Source of the DNA: Defluviitaleaceae bacterium
GTDB taxonomy: Bacteria > Bacillota > Clostridia > Lachnospirales > WQUN01
Direction: 5' to 3'
DNA length: 64,000 nt
NCBI GenBank assembly: GCA_009777845.1
Contig: WRLD01000008.1
Span: forward strand, 1-64,000
The notes below the pieces were generated by a model, which saw nothing but the letters and a program-made list of their open reading frames with translations, ran no database searches and was not told where the DNA came from. Within the stretch, counting starts at the first letter, position 1. Every line of letters starts with the position of its first letter. Of the stretch, positions 1 to 7,256 are shown piece by piece. Both the position numbers and the translations under genes were made by a program.

Positions 1-81
1 ACCTACAGTAGCCATCATAATAATAAACAAAACCACCGTAGGCAGTGCCAAGCCTGCATTTCTTCTAAATTGCTTCCTCAT
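1..81 (-). CDS. Prepilin-like membrane protein, N-terminus only (runs off the window)
   Basis: The first 27 codons read leftward from an ATG at 81 and leave the window. The peptide starts MRKQFRRNAGLALPTVV and continues into a hydrophobic helix: a basic tip, a GLALP motif, then a membrane segment. This resembles the N-terminus of PilX/PilV-like minor pilins or other prepilin-peptidase substrates. An AAGGAGGA SD lies seven bases upstream. The leader carries two palindromes and an attenuator-like hairpin (described separately). With only 27 residues the pilin reading is an inference; a plain N-terminal membrane anchor is possible. Confidence 0.5.
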   Translation of the reverse strand, partial: MRKQFRRNAGLALPTVVLFIIMMATVG

Positions 82-119
82 GGGAACTCCTCCTTTTTTA
101 TATGCTTTATTTTCGCCGT

Positions 120-290
120 ATGTAACAAAATATCTATTCTGTTACATGCACAAAAAAAGCCAGTAAAAAAGCACATAAAAAAGAGCGAGTATTACCCCAC
201 TCGCCCGAAAATGCAAAAATATGTACCCGAAAAGCCCTTGATTTTACTAGGTAAAATACCGCATGTAACAGAATAGATATTCTGTTACAT
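120..290. promoter_or_regulatory. Two copies of a 28-bp palindrome flanking a leader hairpin
   Basis: Positions 120-147 and 263-290 carry the same palindrome: ATGTAACAGAATA, two bases, then TATTCTGTTACAT (the first copy has one mismatch). A half site TGTTACAT follows at about 301. The arrangement suggests dimeric repressor operators, or a repeated palindromic element. Between them, on the minus strand, is a GCGAGT/ACTCGC stem (204-199 with 190-185) followed by a T run, which looks like a terminator or attenuator in the leader of the leftmost gene. Confidence 0.5.
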
Positions 291-447
291 TAAAAATATA
301 TGTTACATCATACAAAAAAGACACAAGGGCGGAGAATACCACGTCACGCACAGAGCCTATTCTGCACCCCTATAGTACCACCGCTAGGCTTATATAGTCA
401 ACTGCATTTGTAAATTTTAATACGAGAAAACTCGCTCCCCTCACAAT
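291..447. other. Intergenic stretch upstream of veg, nothing clear
   Basis: This AT-rich stretch between the palindromes and the veg promoter holds no credible ORF. I see no recognised regulatory structure beyond the half palindrome near 301. Confidence 0.4.
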
Positions 448-476
448 TTGACTTTCCCCACCTCATAGTTTATAAT
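448..476 (+). promoter_or_regulatory. Sigma-A promoter of veg
   Basis: TTGACT at 448-453, a 17-base spacer and TATAAT at 471-476 form a near-perfect sigma-A promoter. Transcription would start near 483 and give a leader of about 90 nt before the veg start at 571. The Bacillus veg promoter is likewise known to be strong and constitutive. Confidence 0.85.
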
Positions 477-570
477 AATCCATTGTATGAAAAATCTTCA
501 TGCACGACCTATTTTTCCAAAGGGGGTATTTAGCAGAACTGCCAAATTTATATTAGGAGAGGTGAAGCAC

Positions 571-813
571 TTGTTTGACAGAACAGATGTATTCCATGTA
601 AGGAACGATATTCAGCGGAATATCGGCAGCAAGGTAAGACTGGAAACTAACAAGGGTCGTCATAAATCGGTGGTAAATAAGGGGATAATTTCGCATGTAT
701 ACCCCAGCATATTTACTGTACAGGTCGGCGATGATTCTAACCCCTCTCGCAAATTATCATTCAGTTATACCGACGTTTTAACCAATGCCGTGGAAATTAC
801 TCTATGTGAATAA
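571..813 (+). CDS. veg: Veg family protein
   Basis: Small (80 aa) Veg-family protein, a Firmicutes protein linked in Bacillus to biofilm and sporulation-related expression and transcribed from a very strong promoter. The family pattern is visible: an N-terminal helix, then a KGR/K segment, GIISHVYPSIFTV, a SFSYTDVLT motif and an acidic end, as in B. subtilis Veg (YPSVFVIQ, SYSYADILT). I chose the TTG at 571 because AGGAGAGGTG sits just upstream and the product has the family length. A longer frame opens at 487 but its extra 28 residues have no SD and no family similarity. The consensus promoter is at 448-476. Confidence 0.85.
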   Translation: MFDRTDVFHVRNDIQRNIGSKVRLETNKGRHKSVVNKGIISHVYPSIFTVQVGDDSNPSRKLSFSYTDVLTNAVEITLCE

Positions 814-851
814 TCCTCGACATTCGGATTACTATATGAATAAATTCGCAG

Positions 852-916
852 CCTCCCTCATATATTGCCTAAAAGGCTAAATTTGCCTAAAGGCGATATG
901 AAGGAGGTTTTTTATT
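852..916 (+). promoter_or_regulatory. Hairpin that pairs with the sipL SD and ends in a T run
   Basis: CCTCCCTCATAT (852-863) pairs with ATATGAAGGAGG (896-907) at 11 of 12 positions, with further pairing of ATTGCC to GGCGAT inside. The right arm contains the SD AAGGAGG (901-907) of the next gene, and TTTTTTATT follows before the ATG at 917. It can act as the veg terminator, as an SD-masking structure for sipL, or both. Confidence 0.6.
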
Positions 917-2476
917 ATGTTGGTAAAGGAACAGGTTTTTTTGGACCAATCGGTGGGAAGCGAGCAGGTGCAGGTTATGCTGGAGGGCGATTTAATTGTG
1001 CCTGACACAAAGCCCGACATTGCGTTGCTGCTGCAAACGGAGGAGCAGGTACTGATTGAGCGGACGGAGCCGAACACGGACAGGGTAAACTATATGGGCA
1101 AGCTGAATGTGTCCATATTGTATGCGGCAAAAAGCGCGGACAAGGCGGTACATTCCATAAGCCTTAGCCGTGCGCTGGACGATTTTGTAAACCTAGACGG
1201 CGTGACAAAGGACATGTGGGTACGCGCAAGGGCGACGATTGCCAATATAGATTATCGCGTAGTAAACGACCGCAAGGTGAATTACCGCGCAATAGTTGAT
1301 GTTTCTATTTCTGCGGAGCGGAGTGACGCGCATGAAATGGTAGTACATATTAACGATGTGCCGGAAAATCAGCTGCTTAAAACGAATTTGAACTTGAACC
1401 GCACGGTAGATACGCGCAGTGAGCGTTTTGTTGTGCGAGAACAATTTGTACTGCCGTCCGCAAAACCAAATGTACGCGAAATTTTGCAGGTATCGGCGGG
1501 AATAACTAATCAAGACATAAGAATTTCCAACGGCAGGGTGAACCTATCGGGCGCGATTTCGCTTACTACGCTATATCGCGGCGATGCGGACGATAGCCTA
1601 ATCGAGTTTATCGAAAGCGAGCTTCCATTTAACGGCCCGCTGGACGTTAGCGGCGCGAGGGACGATATGTTCGCGGACGCGGCGTTGCAAATTCTCGACA
1701 AGCACGTAACCATTCGCCCAGACGACGACGGCGAGGACAGAGTGCTTGATGTGGAAATTTCCGTAGGCGCGGAAATGAAGGTTTACAGCACGGAAACCTT
1801 TCCAATTCTCGAAGATGCGTATATGATTAACACGCATTTAGAGTTTACGAAAACGGCGGTAAGCTACCCTAGCCTTGTTTGCCTAAACCGCAATCAAACG
1901 CCAGTAAAAGAGGTGGTAACGCTGGGTGCGAGCGTGCCAGATATGCTACAGGTTTTCCGCGTAAAGGGCAACGCGCACATAGACGATTTGAAAATAATTG
2001 ACGACAAAATCATTGTGGAGGGCGCAATCAACACCGACATTCTTTATGTAGCCGAAAGCGACACCACGCCGCTGGCCTCCTACCGAACCGTGCTTCCGTA
2101 CCGCCAGGTAATCGAGGCAAAGGGCGCGAACGCCACAATGAACGCGGACGTGGACATTTCCATTGACCATGTGACGTTCAACATGCTTACGCCGCGCGAA
2201 ACCGAGGTACGCCTGCTTTTGACCTTCAACACCCGCGTCATAGAACAGGAAGAAACTAGCATAATACGTGACATAGAAATGAGCGACCTAGAGCCGTCCA
2301 GGCTCGCCGACCAAGCAAGCATAACGGTGTATATCGTGCAGGCGGGCGATAATTTGTGGAAGATTGCGAAGCGGTATAATACGCCGCTTGACGAGCTGCT
2401 TATGGTTAATGAGATTGAGGGTAGTGGGAAGGTCGTGGCTGGGCAGAAGTTGTTGATTTTGAAGAAGGGGGGGTAG
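917..2476 (+). CDS. sipL: SipL-like spore coat morphogenetic protein (SPOCS domains + LysM)
   Basis: A 519-aa protein with DUF3794 (SPOCS) segments over roughly residues 8-450 and a C-terminal LysM domain at about 470-515 (VQAGDNLWKIAKRYNTPLDE ... AGQKLLIL). Length and order match SipL of Clostridioides difficile, which works in the mother cell and binds SpoIVA through its LysM domain to assemble the coat around the forespore. A SpoIVA gene lies in this same window (17923-19407), so the two partners are in one region. The start has a strong AAGGAGG SD nine bases away, masked by a hairpin. I did not find a convincing sigma-E promoter. A strong rho-independent terminator follows. Confidence 0.85.
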   Translation: MLVKEQVFLDQSVGSEQVQVMLEGDLIVPDTKPDIALLLQTEEQVLIERTEPNTDRVNYMGKLNVSILYAAKSADKAVHSISLSRALDDFVNLDGVTKDMWVRARATIANIDYRVVNDRKVNYRAIVDVSISAERSDAHEMVVHINDVPENQLLKTNLNLNRTVDTRSERFVVREQFVLPSAKPNVREILQVSAGITNQDIRISNGRVNLSGAISLTTLYRGDADDSLIEFIESELPFNGPLDVSGARDDMFADAALQILDKHVTIRPDDDGEDRVLDVEISVGAEMKVYSTETFPILEDAYMINTHLEFTKTAVSYPSLVCLNRNQTPVKEVVTLGASVPDMLQVFRVKGNAHIDDLKIIDDKIIVEGAINTDILYVAESDTTPLASYRTVLPYRQVIEAKGANATMNADVDISIDHVTFNMLTPRETEVRLLLTFNTRVIEQEETSIIRDIEMSDLEPSRLADQASITVYIVQAGDNLWKIAKRYNTPLDELLMVNEIEGSGKVVAGQKLLILKKGG

Positions 2477-2484
2477 GGGGGTTG

Positions 2485-2524
2485 CCCCCGAGAACCTAAA
2501 ATTGGGTTTTCGGGGGTTGTTTTA
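2485..2524 (+). terminator. Terminator after sipL
   Basis: CCCCCGAGAACC (2485-2496) pairs with GGGTTTTCGGGGG (2504-2516) with one mismatch and is followed by TTGTTTTA. It lies just after the sipL stop and before the convergent EcsC-family gene. Confidence 0.75.
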
Positions 2525-2558
2525 TGCTTGTGTCTAAGAGTCTATTGTCGTTCAATTA

Positions 2559-3380
2559 CTAATCTTCAACAACAATACCGGAGAAATCAATATCAATAAC
2601 GTCCTCGGCGTTGTTGCGGGATTTTTTATAAAGCTCAACGCTTGCCATAGGTAAGGTAGCGAGATAGCTTTGTAATCTCCTGGACATCGGCTTGAATGTT
2701 ACAAAAGTTATTCCACCTGAAACAACCGCTCCAACAACCGGAATTATTTTACCAACGCTTTTAGCGAAAATTTCTTTGGTCATTCTTATGCCTATAGCCT
2801 TGGCAATTTTCTTAACAATTGGATATATAGTTCCCTGTGTCAAAGCCTTGCGTACTAATGTTTTTTCCGCTTGTATTGCAATTGATTCTGCAATCTTTGC
2901 TATAGTGGCATTTGCCGCATTAACTCCAAACATTACGCCTATGAATAGCGTAAGTTGGTTTGATGTTTCGTCATCTAAAACATCTTGATTGTTATCCCGA
3001 AATATTTCTTGCCAGCCATAAAGATATGCGAGTTTTTGGAGTATCCTAATAATATGTCCGAAAAATTGAGCAATGTCGGCGGGAATAGTTGCCGCCATTG
3101 CCCACCCTCCCGCTACCCCTGCGACGGCAGATATGCCTGTCACATTGGCGGTTTCGTAATTGATACACGCTTTTGCTATTTGCTCTAGGATTTTAGTGCT
3201 TATTCCTGCCTGTGCAGGATTGGCTTCAATCGCCTTTTCCACGACATCATCATCGAAAAATTTTGACAATTCTTTTCTTAGGAAAGCTACTCTGTTAATA
3301 CTTATACCAGGCAACTCTATAGCAGAGCGTAAAACCTTTTCAAAATTACTACTTTCGGTGGTTGTTATTTGTGTTGGCAT
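2559..3380 (-). CDS. EcsC family protein
   Basis: A 273-aa protein resembling the EcsC family (PF12787). It has a glycine/alanine-rich amphipathic stretch (AVAGVAGGWAMAATIPADIA), the segment QFFGHIIRILQKLAYLYGW, and a second hydrophobic glycine-rich region near the C-terminus (VGKIIPVVGAVVSGG). In Bacillus, EcsC accompanies the EcsAB ABC exporter, but many stand-alone homologues exist with unknown function, and no ABC genes are next to this one. The ATG at 3380 has a GGAGGGGG SD and a sigma-A promoter upstream. It sits where rplU would often follow RNase G in related genomes, so it may be an insertion in an ancestral cluster. Confidence 0.75.
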   Translation of the reverse strand: MPTQITTTESSNFEKVLRSAIELPGISINRVAFLRKELSKFFDDDVVEKAIEANPAQAGISTKILEQIAKACINYETANVTGISAVAGVAGGWAMAATIPADIAQFFGHIIRILQKLAYLYGWQEIFRDNNQDVLDDETSNQLTLFIGVMFGVNAANATIAKIAESIAIQAEKTLVRKALTQGTIYPIVKKIAKAIGIRMTKEIFAKSVGKIIPVVGAVVSGGITFVTFKPMSRRLQSYLATLPMASVELYKKSRNNAEDVIDIDFSGIVVED

Positions 3381-3406
3381 AATCCCCCTCCATTCTATTT
3401 GAGCGA

Positions 3407-3436
3407 ATTATATCACCATTAAAACATGATTCTCAA
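3407..3436 (-). promoter_or_regulatory. Sigma-A promoter of the EcsC-family gene
   Basis: Reading leftward: TTGAGA at 3436-3431, an 18-base spacer and TATAAT at 3412-3407. It lies 27 bases upstream of the ATG. Confidence 0.7.
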
Positions 3437-3476
3437 TACAAATACAACCGTCGCGATAGCGCGGCGTTCTGTTTGT

Positions 3477-3497
3477 AAAAACACGGCAGGTGTTTTT
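3477..3497 (-). terminator. Terminator of the radical SAM / DUF2344 / RNase G operon
   Basis: AAAACAC (3478-3484) and GTGTTTT (3490-3496) form a short stem with T tracts on both strands. On the minus strand it follows the RNase G stop at 3551. Confidence 0.5.
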
Positions 3498-3550
3498 TTG
3501 CAAGTTATTACGAGAGAGCAAGGGAAATAATTGATTTCGTTATTTCTTAT

Positions 3551-4684
3551 TCAAATTTCTAAATACCCCGCCGCCACCACCTCCCCCAACGGCGGCCGTA
3601 TCCTACGGCGCGATAGCTGCACCATTCCCAGCCCGATAAAGCTAAGATACTCACACCGTATGCGGTCTTTTTCTAATTCTGTGCGAAAGGTGTCTAGCAG
3701 TGTTTCTTGGTCGTGCTTGCTCTGCATGGAAATAAAATCAATTATTATTATTCCCGACAAATTCCGTATGCGTAGCTGTAAGGCTATTTCTGCCGCCGCT
3801 TCTAGGTTTGTGTCCAAAATCATTTGGGCGTAGTTTAGCTTGCCGACATTACTGCCCGTGTTTACGTCTATGACTACGCACGCCTCCGTCTGCTCGATAA
3901 CAATCCAGCCGCCGCAGGGCAAAGGCACTCTTTTGGCTAGGGCGTTTTGTATTTTTTTGTCTAAACAAACAGGCGTACTAAAAATCTTGGACGCGAGCGT
4001 GGGGACAAGCTCGCAGATTTTTTGACGTATTTCGTTTTCGACCTCGTTTTCTCGTATATGAATCTCCATATCCTCCGTAAGCAAATCCGCCAAAATCGAA
4101 TAATCGCGCGTTTTTGGGTACAGCACCGCAGGCGGCCGCACAAACTGCGCGCGGCTAATAAGAGCCGCATAAATGCCGCTAAGCCGCTGTATTTCCTCGC
4201 TTATTTCCGTGTCGCACGCGCCCACGGCATTAGTGCGAATAATCGCGCCGCAATCCGCAGGCAAGCTCCGCCGCACGAGCTTTTTTAGGCGAAGCGCTTC
4301 CTTTTTGTCCTCGATTTTGCGAGAAATGCCCACGGCGCGGCTATCGCCCACAAGTACGACCAGCCGCCCCTTAATACTGGTTTCGAGATTTACATACATG
4401 CCCTTTGTTCCCAGTGCGTCCTTTTGCACCTGCACGAGAACCGCCTGCCCTGCCTTTAAGCCATGCCCTGCCTTTAAATTCGTGAACGCATTTTTTTTGT
4501 CGCCTATGTCAATAAACGCAAACAAGCCGGGCAAAATGGTCTTTATTCGCCCCACGATTATTCGCCCCACCCACGAGCCCTCGTCCTGCGGCAACGGCTC
4601 GAAAACAAGCTCCACGAGCCTTTCGTCCTCATGCAACGCAAAAAAAACGCCGTTATGCTTTTGCTCGATTAGTAGGCGTTTTAT
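3551..4684 (-). CDS. rng: Ribonuclease G/E family endoribonuclease, probable AUA start
   Basis: RNase E/G family enzyme that cuts single-stranded RNA in rRNA and mRNA processing. It shows an S1-like region (VGRIKTILPGLFAFIDIGDK), and the two metal-binding aspartates in VIDVNTG (about residue 271) and IIIIDFIS (about 313). The family start (K-R-L-L-I-E-Q) begins exactly at an ATA codon (4684-4682) that overlaps the upstream gene's TAA, with GGAGG at 4695-4691. No ATG, GTG or TTG lies near. A longer in-frame ORF to 4846 only reads the upstream gene's repetitive tail in another frame (Arg/Phe/Lys-rich). The protein ends at RRRIRPPLGEVVAAGYLEI and lacks the usual CPxCxGxG zinc-link segment, giving about 377 aa. 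Confidence 0.85.
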   Translation of the reverse strand: MKRLLIEQKHNGVFFALHEDERLVELVFEPLPQDEGSWVGRIIVGRIKTILPGLFAFIDIGDKKNAFTNLKAGHGLKAGQAVLVQVQKDALGTKGMYVNLETSIKGRLVVLVGDSRAVGISRKIEDKKEALRLKKLVRRSLPADCGAIIRTNAVGACDTEISEEIQRLSGIYAALISRAQFVRPPAVLYPKTRDYSILADLLTEDMEIHIRENEVENEIRQKICELVPTLASKIFSTPVCLDKKIQNALAKRVPLPCGGWIVIEQTEACVVIDVNTGSNVGKLNYAQMILDTNLEAAAEIALQLRIRNLSGIIIIDFISMQSKHDQETLLDTFRTELEKDRIRCEYLSFIGLGMVQLSRRRIRPPLGEVVAAGYLEI

Positions 4685-5469
4685 GCGAAGCCTCCGTTTT
4701 GTGAAGAAGAACCGCTTTGTGCGGAAGAACCATTTTGTGAAGAAGAACCGCTTTGCGAAGCACCTCCGCTTTGTGCGGAAAGCGGCAAAAGCTCGCCGTT
4801 TTCGCCCTCGTAGTATAATTCCGTCCGCATAATGTCGGAAACACACGGCGTTATCCCATTCTGCGAAATACTATCAGACACACACGCCATTACCCCATTC
4901 CGAGAAAACAACCCAGCCACACTCAGCGGGCTTAAAAACCGCGCGCTTCCAGCCGACAAACGCATTAAAACTTTCTCGCCAACTCGTTCCAACCCCAAAA
5001 TATCCCCACGAATATTCGTATCCTTTACCCCTTTTTTAGTCTTTTTGGCAATTATTATAGCCTCCGACCGCTTTATCTCTGCCACAACACTGTCAATTTT
5101 TCCCATATCAAGGTCAAGGCACGAAACGTCCAACAAATAATCCGCCGCCGTCACCACCGATGCCGCCTTATTCCACGCAGGACACGCGCTGTGTACGATA
5201 AGTCCGCGCGGCGCAGCGGCGTTTAGCTTGTCTACTATGTCGGCGGCGGACATGTCGTGTTCTAGCGTAATATCCGCATAATCGTTTCCGCTTTCCATAC
5301 CCAGCGGCAACGGCAACGCAAACGAAATCAACAAATGCGGATTAAACCCCTGCGAAAACGCCGCAGGCAAGTCCGCGCGGCGTATTGTCTGCTGAAACAC
5401 ACGCAAAAAGTCCAAATGCCCGATAAAACGCAGCGTAGCTGTTTTTGAAAAGCAAAGACGGATTCTCAT
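4681..5469 (-). CDS. TIGR03936/DUF2344 radical-SAM-linked protein with Ser/Gln/Asn/Gly repeat tail
   Basis: A 262-aa protein of the DUF2344 family, almost always encoded directly after a TIGR03960 radical SAM protein, as here (4-base overlap). The N-terminus is typical: [20 protein letters not shown] followed by the FSQGFNPHL segment. Its biochemical role is not established. The last ~30 residues are a low-complexity repeat of SAQSG/SSSQNG units encoded by an imperfect 36-base repeat (about 4684-4780). That tail also supplies the GGAGG SD and ATAA overlap of RNase G, so the two are probably translationally coupled. Start ATG at 5469. Confidence 0.85.
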   Translation of the reverse strand: MRIRLCFSKTATLRFIGHLDFLRVFQQTIRRADLPAAFSQGFNPHLLISFALPLPLGMESGNDYADITLEHDMSAADIVDKLNAAAPRGLIVHSACPAWNKAASVVTAADYLLDVSCLDLDMGKIDSVVAEIKRSEAIIIAKKTKKGVKDTNIRGDILGLERVGEKVLMRLSAGSARFLSPLSVAGLFSRNGVMACVSDSISQNGITPCVSDIMRTELYYEGENGELLPLSAQSGGASQSGSSSQNGSSAQSGSSSQNGGFA

Positions 5470-7256
5470 GCGTTAGCCCTCTCCCATTCCCTCACCAAAA
5501 GCCCCCGACCAACCCCAACATCAATAAAATCCCAAGGCAATTTCTCATCAGTCCCGCGCTCCCTATGGGCATAAAACGCAGGCTCAAGCCCCACAGCCTC
5601 AAATGCGCCAAGCCATAGCGCGTAGTTAAAATGCTCCGTCCAGCCGTCAAACATCGCGCCGTTTTTGTACGCGGCCTCGATTACCGCCGAAAGCCGTCTG
5701 TCGCCGCGCGCAAGCACGCCCTCTATTTGTGCGGTTTTGGAGTCGTGATAGCGGTACGAAATCTGCTTTTTGCGAACGCTCGCCTTTACCTCGCGCTGAA
5801 CACGCGAAAATTCCTCGGGCGTGGTCTGCGCCGCCCACTGAAAGGGCGTAAACGGCTTAGGCACAAAGCAGGACACGCTTACGCCTATGCTCACGGGGCG
5901 TTTCCGCTCCTCGTAGGTTAGCTGATAATATTCCTCTACTATTTTTTCGCTAAGCTCCGCGACTGCAAAGGAATCCTCGGGCGTTTCGTTTGGCAGACCG
6001 CTCATAAAATACAATTTTAGCTTGTCAAAGCCAGCCCTAAACGCCTTCAAACAGCCGCCGAGAATTTCTTCCTCTGTCAAGTTTTTGTTAATCAAATCGC
6101 GCAGCCGCTGGCTTCCTGCTTCTGGCGCAACTGTAAGCGACGAGGTACGCAGTGTCTTTATTTTGGAAACAATATCCAACGCATCAAGCCGCGTAGACGG
6201 CAACGAAATTGTCACGCGCTTCCTCCTGCAAATTTCCAAAAGCCCGTCAACCAATTCCGAAAAATGGGAATAGTCGCACGCGCTTAACGCAAGCAACGAC
6301 AGCTCCTCATAGCCCGTAGCGGTTAGAATCTTCTCGGCATGTTCCAGAATTTGGCACGTACTGCGTTCGCGTATAGGCCGATAAATAAAGCCCGCCTGAC
6401 AAAAACGGCAGCCGCGCTTACAGCCGCGCACAATTTCCACCACGGCGCGCGCGTGCGTGGATTCCACCAGCGGCACGATTAGCTTCTCAGGGAAAAAGTC
6501 AAGGCTCGGCAAAAACGCGCGCTTGACGGTGGCAGGAGCGGTCGGTGTGTCAATCCTCGTGACGTTGTGCGGCTCGGCATGAGAGGTCGCCGAAAATGCA
6601 AGCGGCGCAGCCGCAAAATCGCGCAGAGTGCCGTCCGCATTATACGAAGCCTTATACAGCGAGGGTACGTAAACGCCCTGTATGTTGCATATTTTACGCA
6701 GGAAATCCTGCTTGTTTGTTCGTGTTTTGTAAATGTCAAAGATTTCGTCAAGGCTTGCTTCGCCGTCGCCGATATAAAAAAAGTCGACAAAATCCGCCAT
6801 AGGCTCGGGGTTTGTGGCACACGGGCCGCCTGCGCATATTATCGGGAAATCGTCGCCGCGTTCGCAAGCGCGCAGCGGAATACCTGCCAAATCCAACATC
6901 GCCAAAACATTAGTATACGACATTTCGTATTGCAAGGTAAAGCCCAAAAAATCAAACTCGCGTAGACTGTCGCCCGATTCCAACGCAAAAAGCGGCTCGC
7001 CCTCGCGCCGCAATAAATCGACCATATCCTGCCACGGCATAAAGGCGCGCTCACAAAAAACGTCCTCGCGCCGATTGATAAAAAAGTATAATAGCTGTAG
7101 CCCAAGGTGGCTCATGCCGATTTCGTACACATCTGGGAAGCAAAAGGCAAAACGCGTCAAATCCGCCGTTATTTCCTTTTGTACCGTGTTCACTTCTCCG
7201 CCAGTATAACGCCCTGGCTTTTCCAGTTTAAGTAGGTCTTTAGTTTTTAATGCCAT
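5466..7256 (-). CDS. TIGR03960 family B12-binding-type radical SAM protein
   Basis: A 596-aa radical SAM protein. The iron-sulfur motif is CKRGCRFC (CxxxCxxC) at about residues 277-284. The N-terminal ~200 residues form the B12-binding-like Rossmann part ([20 protein letters not shown]), and a GGP(C/T)ATNPEP segment is present. The family occurs widely in Firmicutes next to DUF2344 and RNase G, and the exact substrate is unknown. I chose the ATG at 7256 ([20 protein letters not shown]), which matches the family N-terminus and has a GGGGGA SD. A longer frame to 7319 lies inside the upstream RCC1 gene's end. The start overlaps that gene's 3' end by 17 bases. Confidence 0.85.
   Translation of the reverse strand: MALKTKDLLKLEKPGRYTGGEVNTVQKEITADLTRFAFCFPDVYEIGMSHLGLQLLYFFINRREDVFCERAFMPWQDMVDLLRREGEPLFALESGDSLREFDFLGFTLQYEMSYTNVLAMLDLAGIPLRACERGDDFPIICAGGPCATNPEPMADFVDFFYIGDGEASLDEIFDIYKTRTNKQDFLRKICNIQGVYVPSLYKASYNADGTLRDFAAAPLAFSATSHAEPHNVTRIDTPTAPATVKRAFLPSLDFFPEKLIVPLVESTHARAVVEIVRGCKRGCRFCQAGFIYRPIRERSTCQILEHAEKILTATGYEELSLLALSACDYSHFSELVDGLLEICRRKRVTISLPSTRLDALDIVSKIKTLRTSSLTVAPEAGSQRLRDLINKNLTEEEILGGCLKAFRAGFDKLKLYFMSGLPNETPEDSFAVAELSEKIVEEYYQLTYEERKRPVSIGVSVSCFVPKPFTPFQWAAQTTPEEFSRVQREVKASVRKKQISYRYHDSKTAQIEGVLARGDRRLSAVIEAAYKNGAMFDGWTEHFNYALWLGAFEAVGLEPAFYAHRERGTDEKLPWDFIDVGVGRGLLVREWERANA

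Noticed and set aside
4173..4832. 219-aa plus-strand ORF over RNase G
   Set aside because: Shadow of the RNase G and DUF2344 genes; Ser/Arg-rich nonsense composition.
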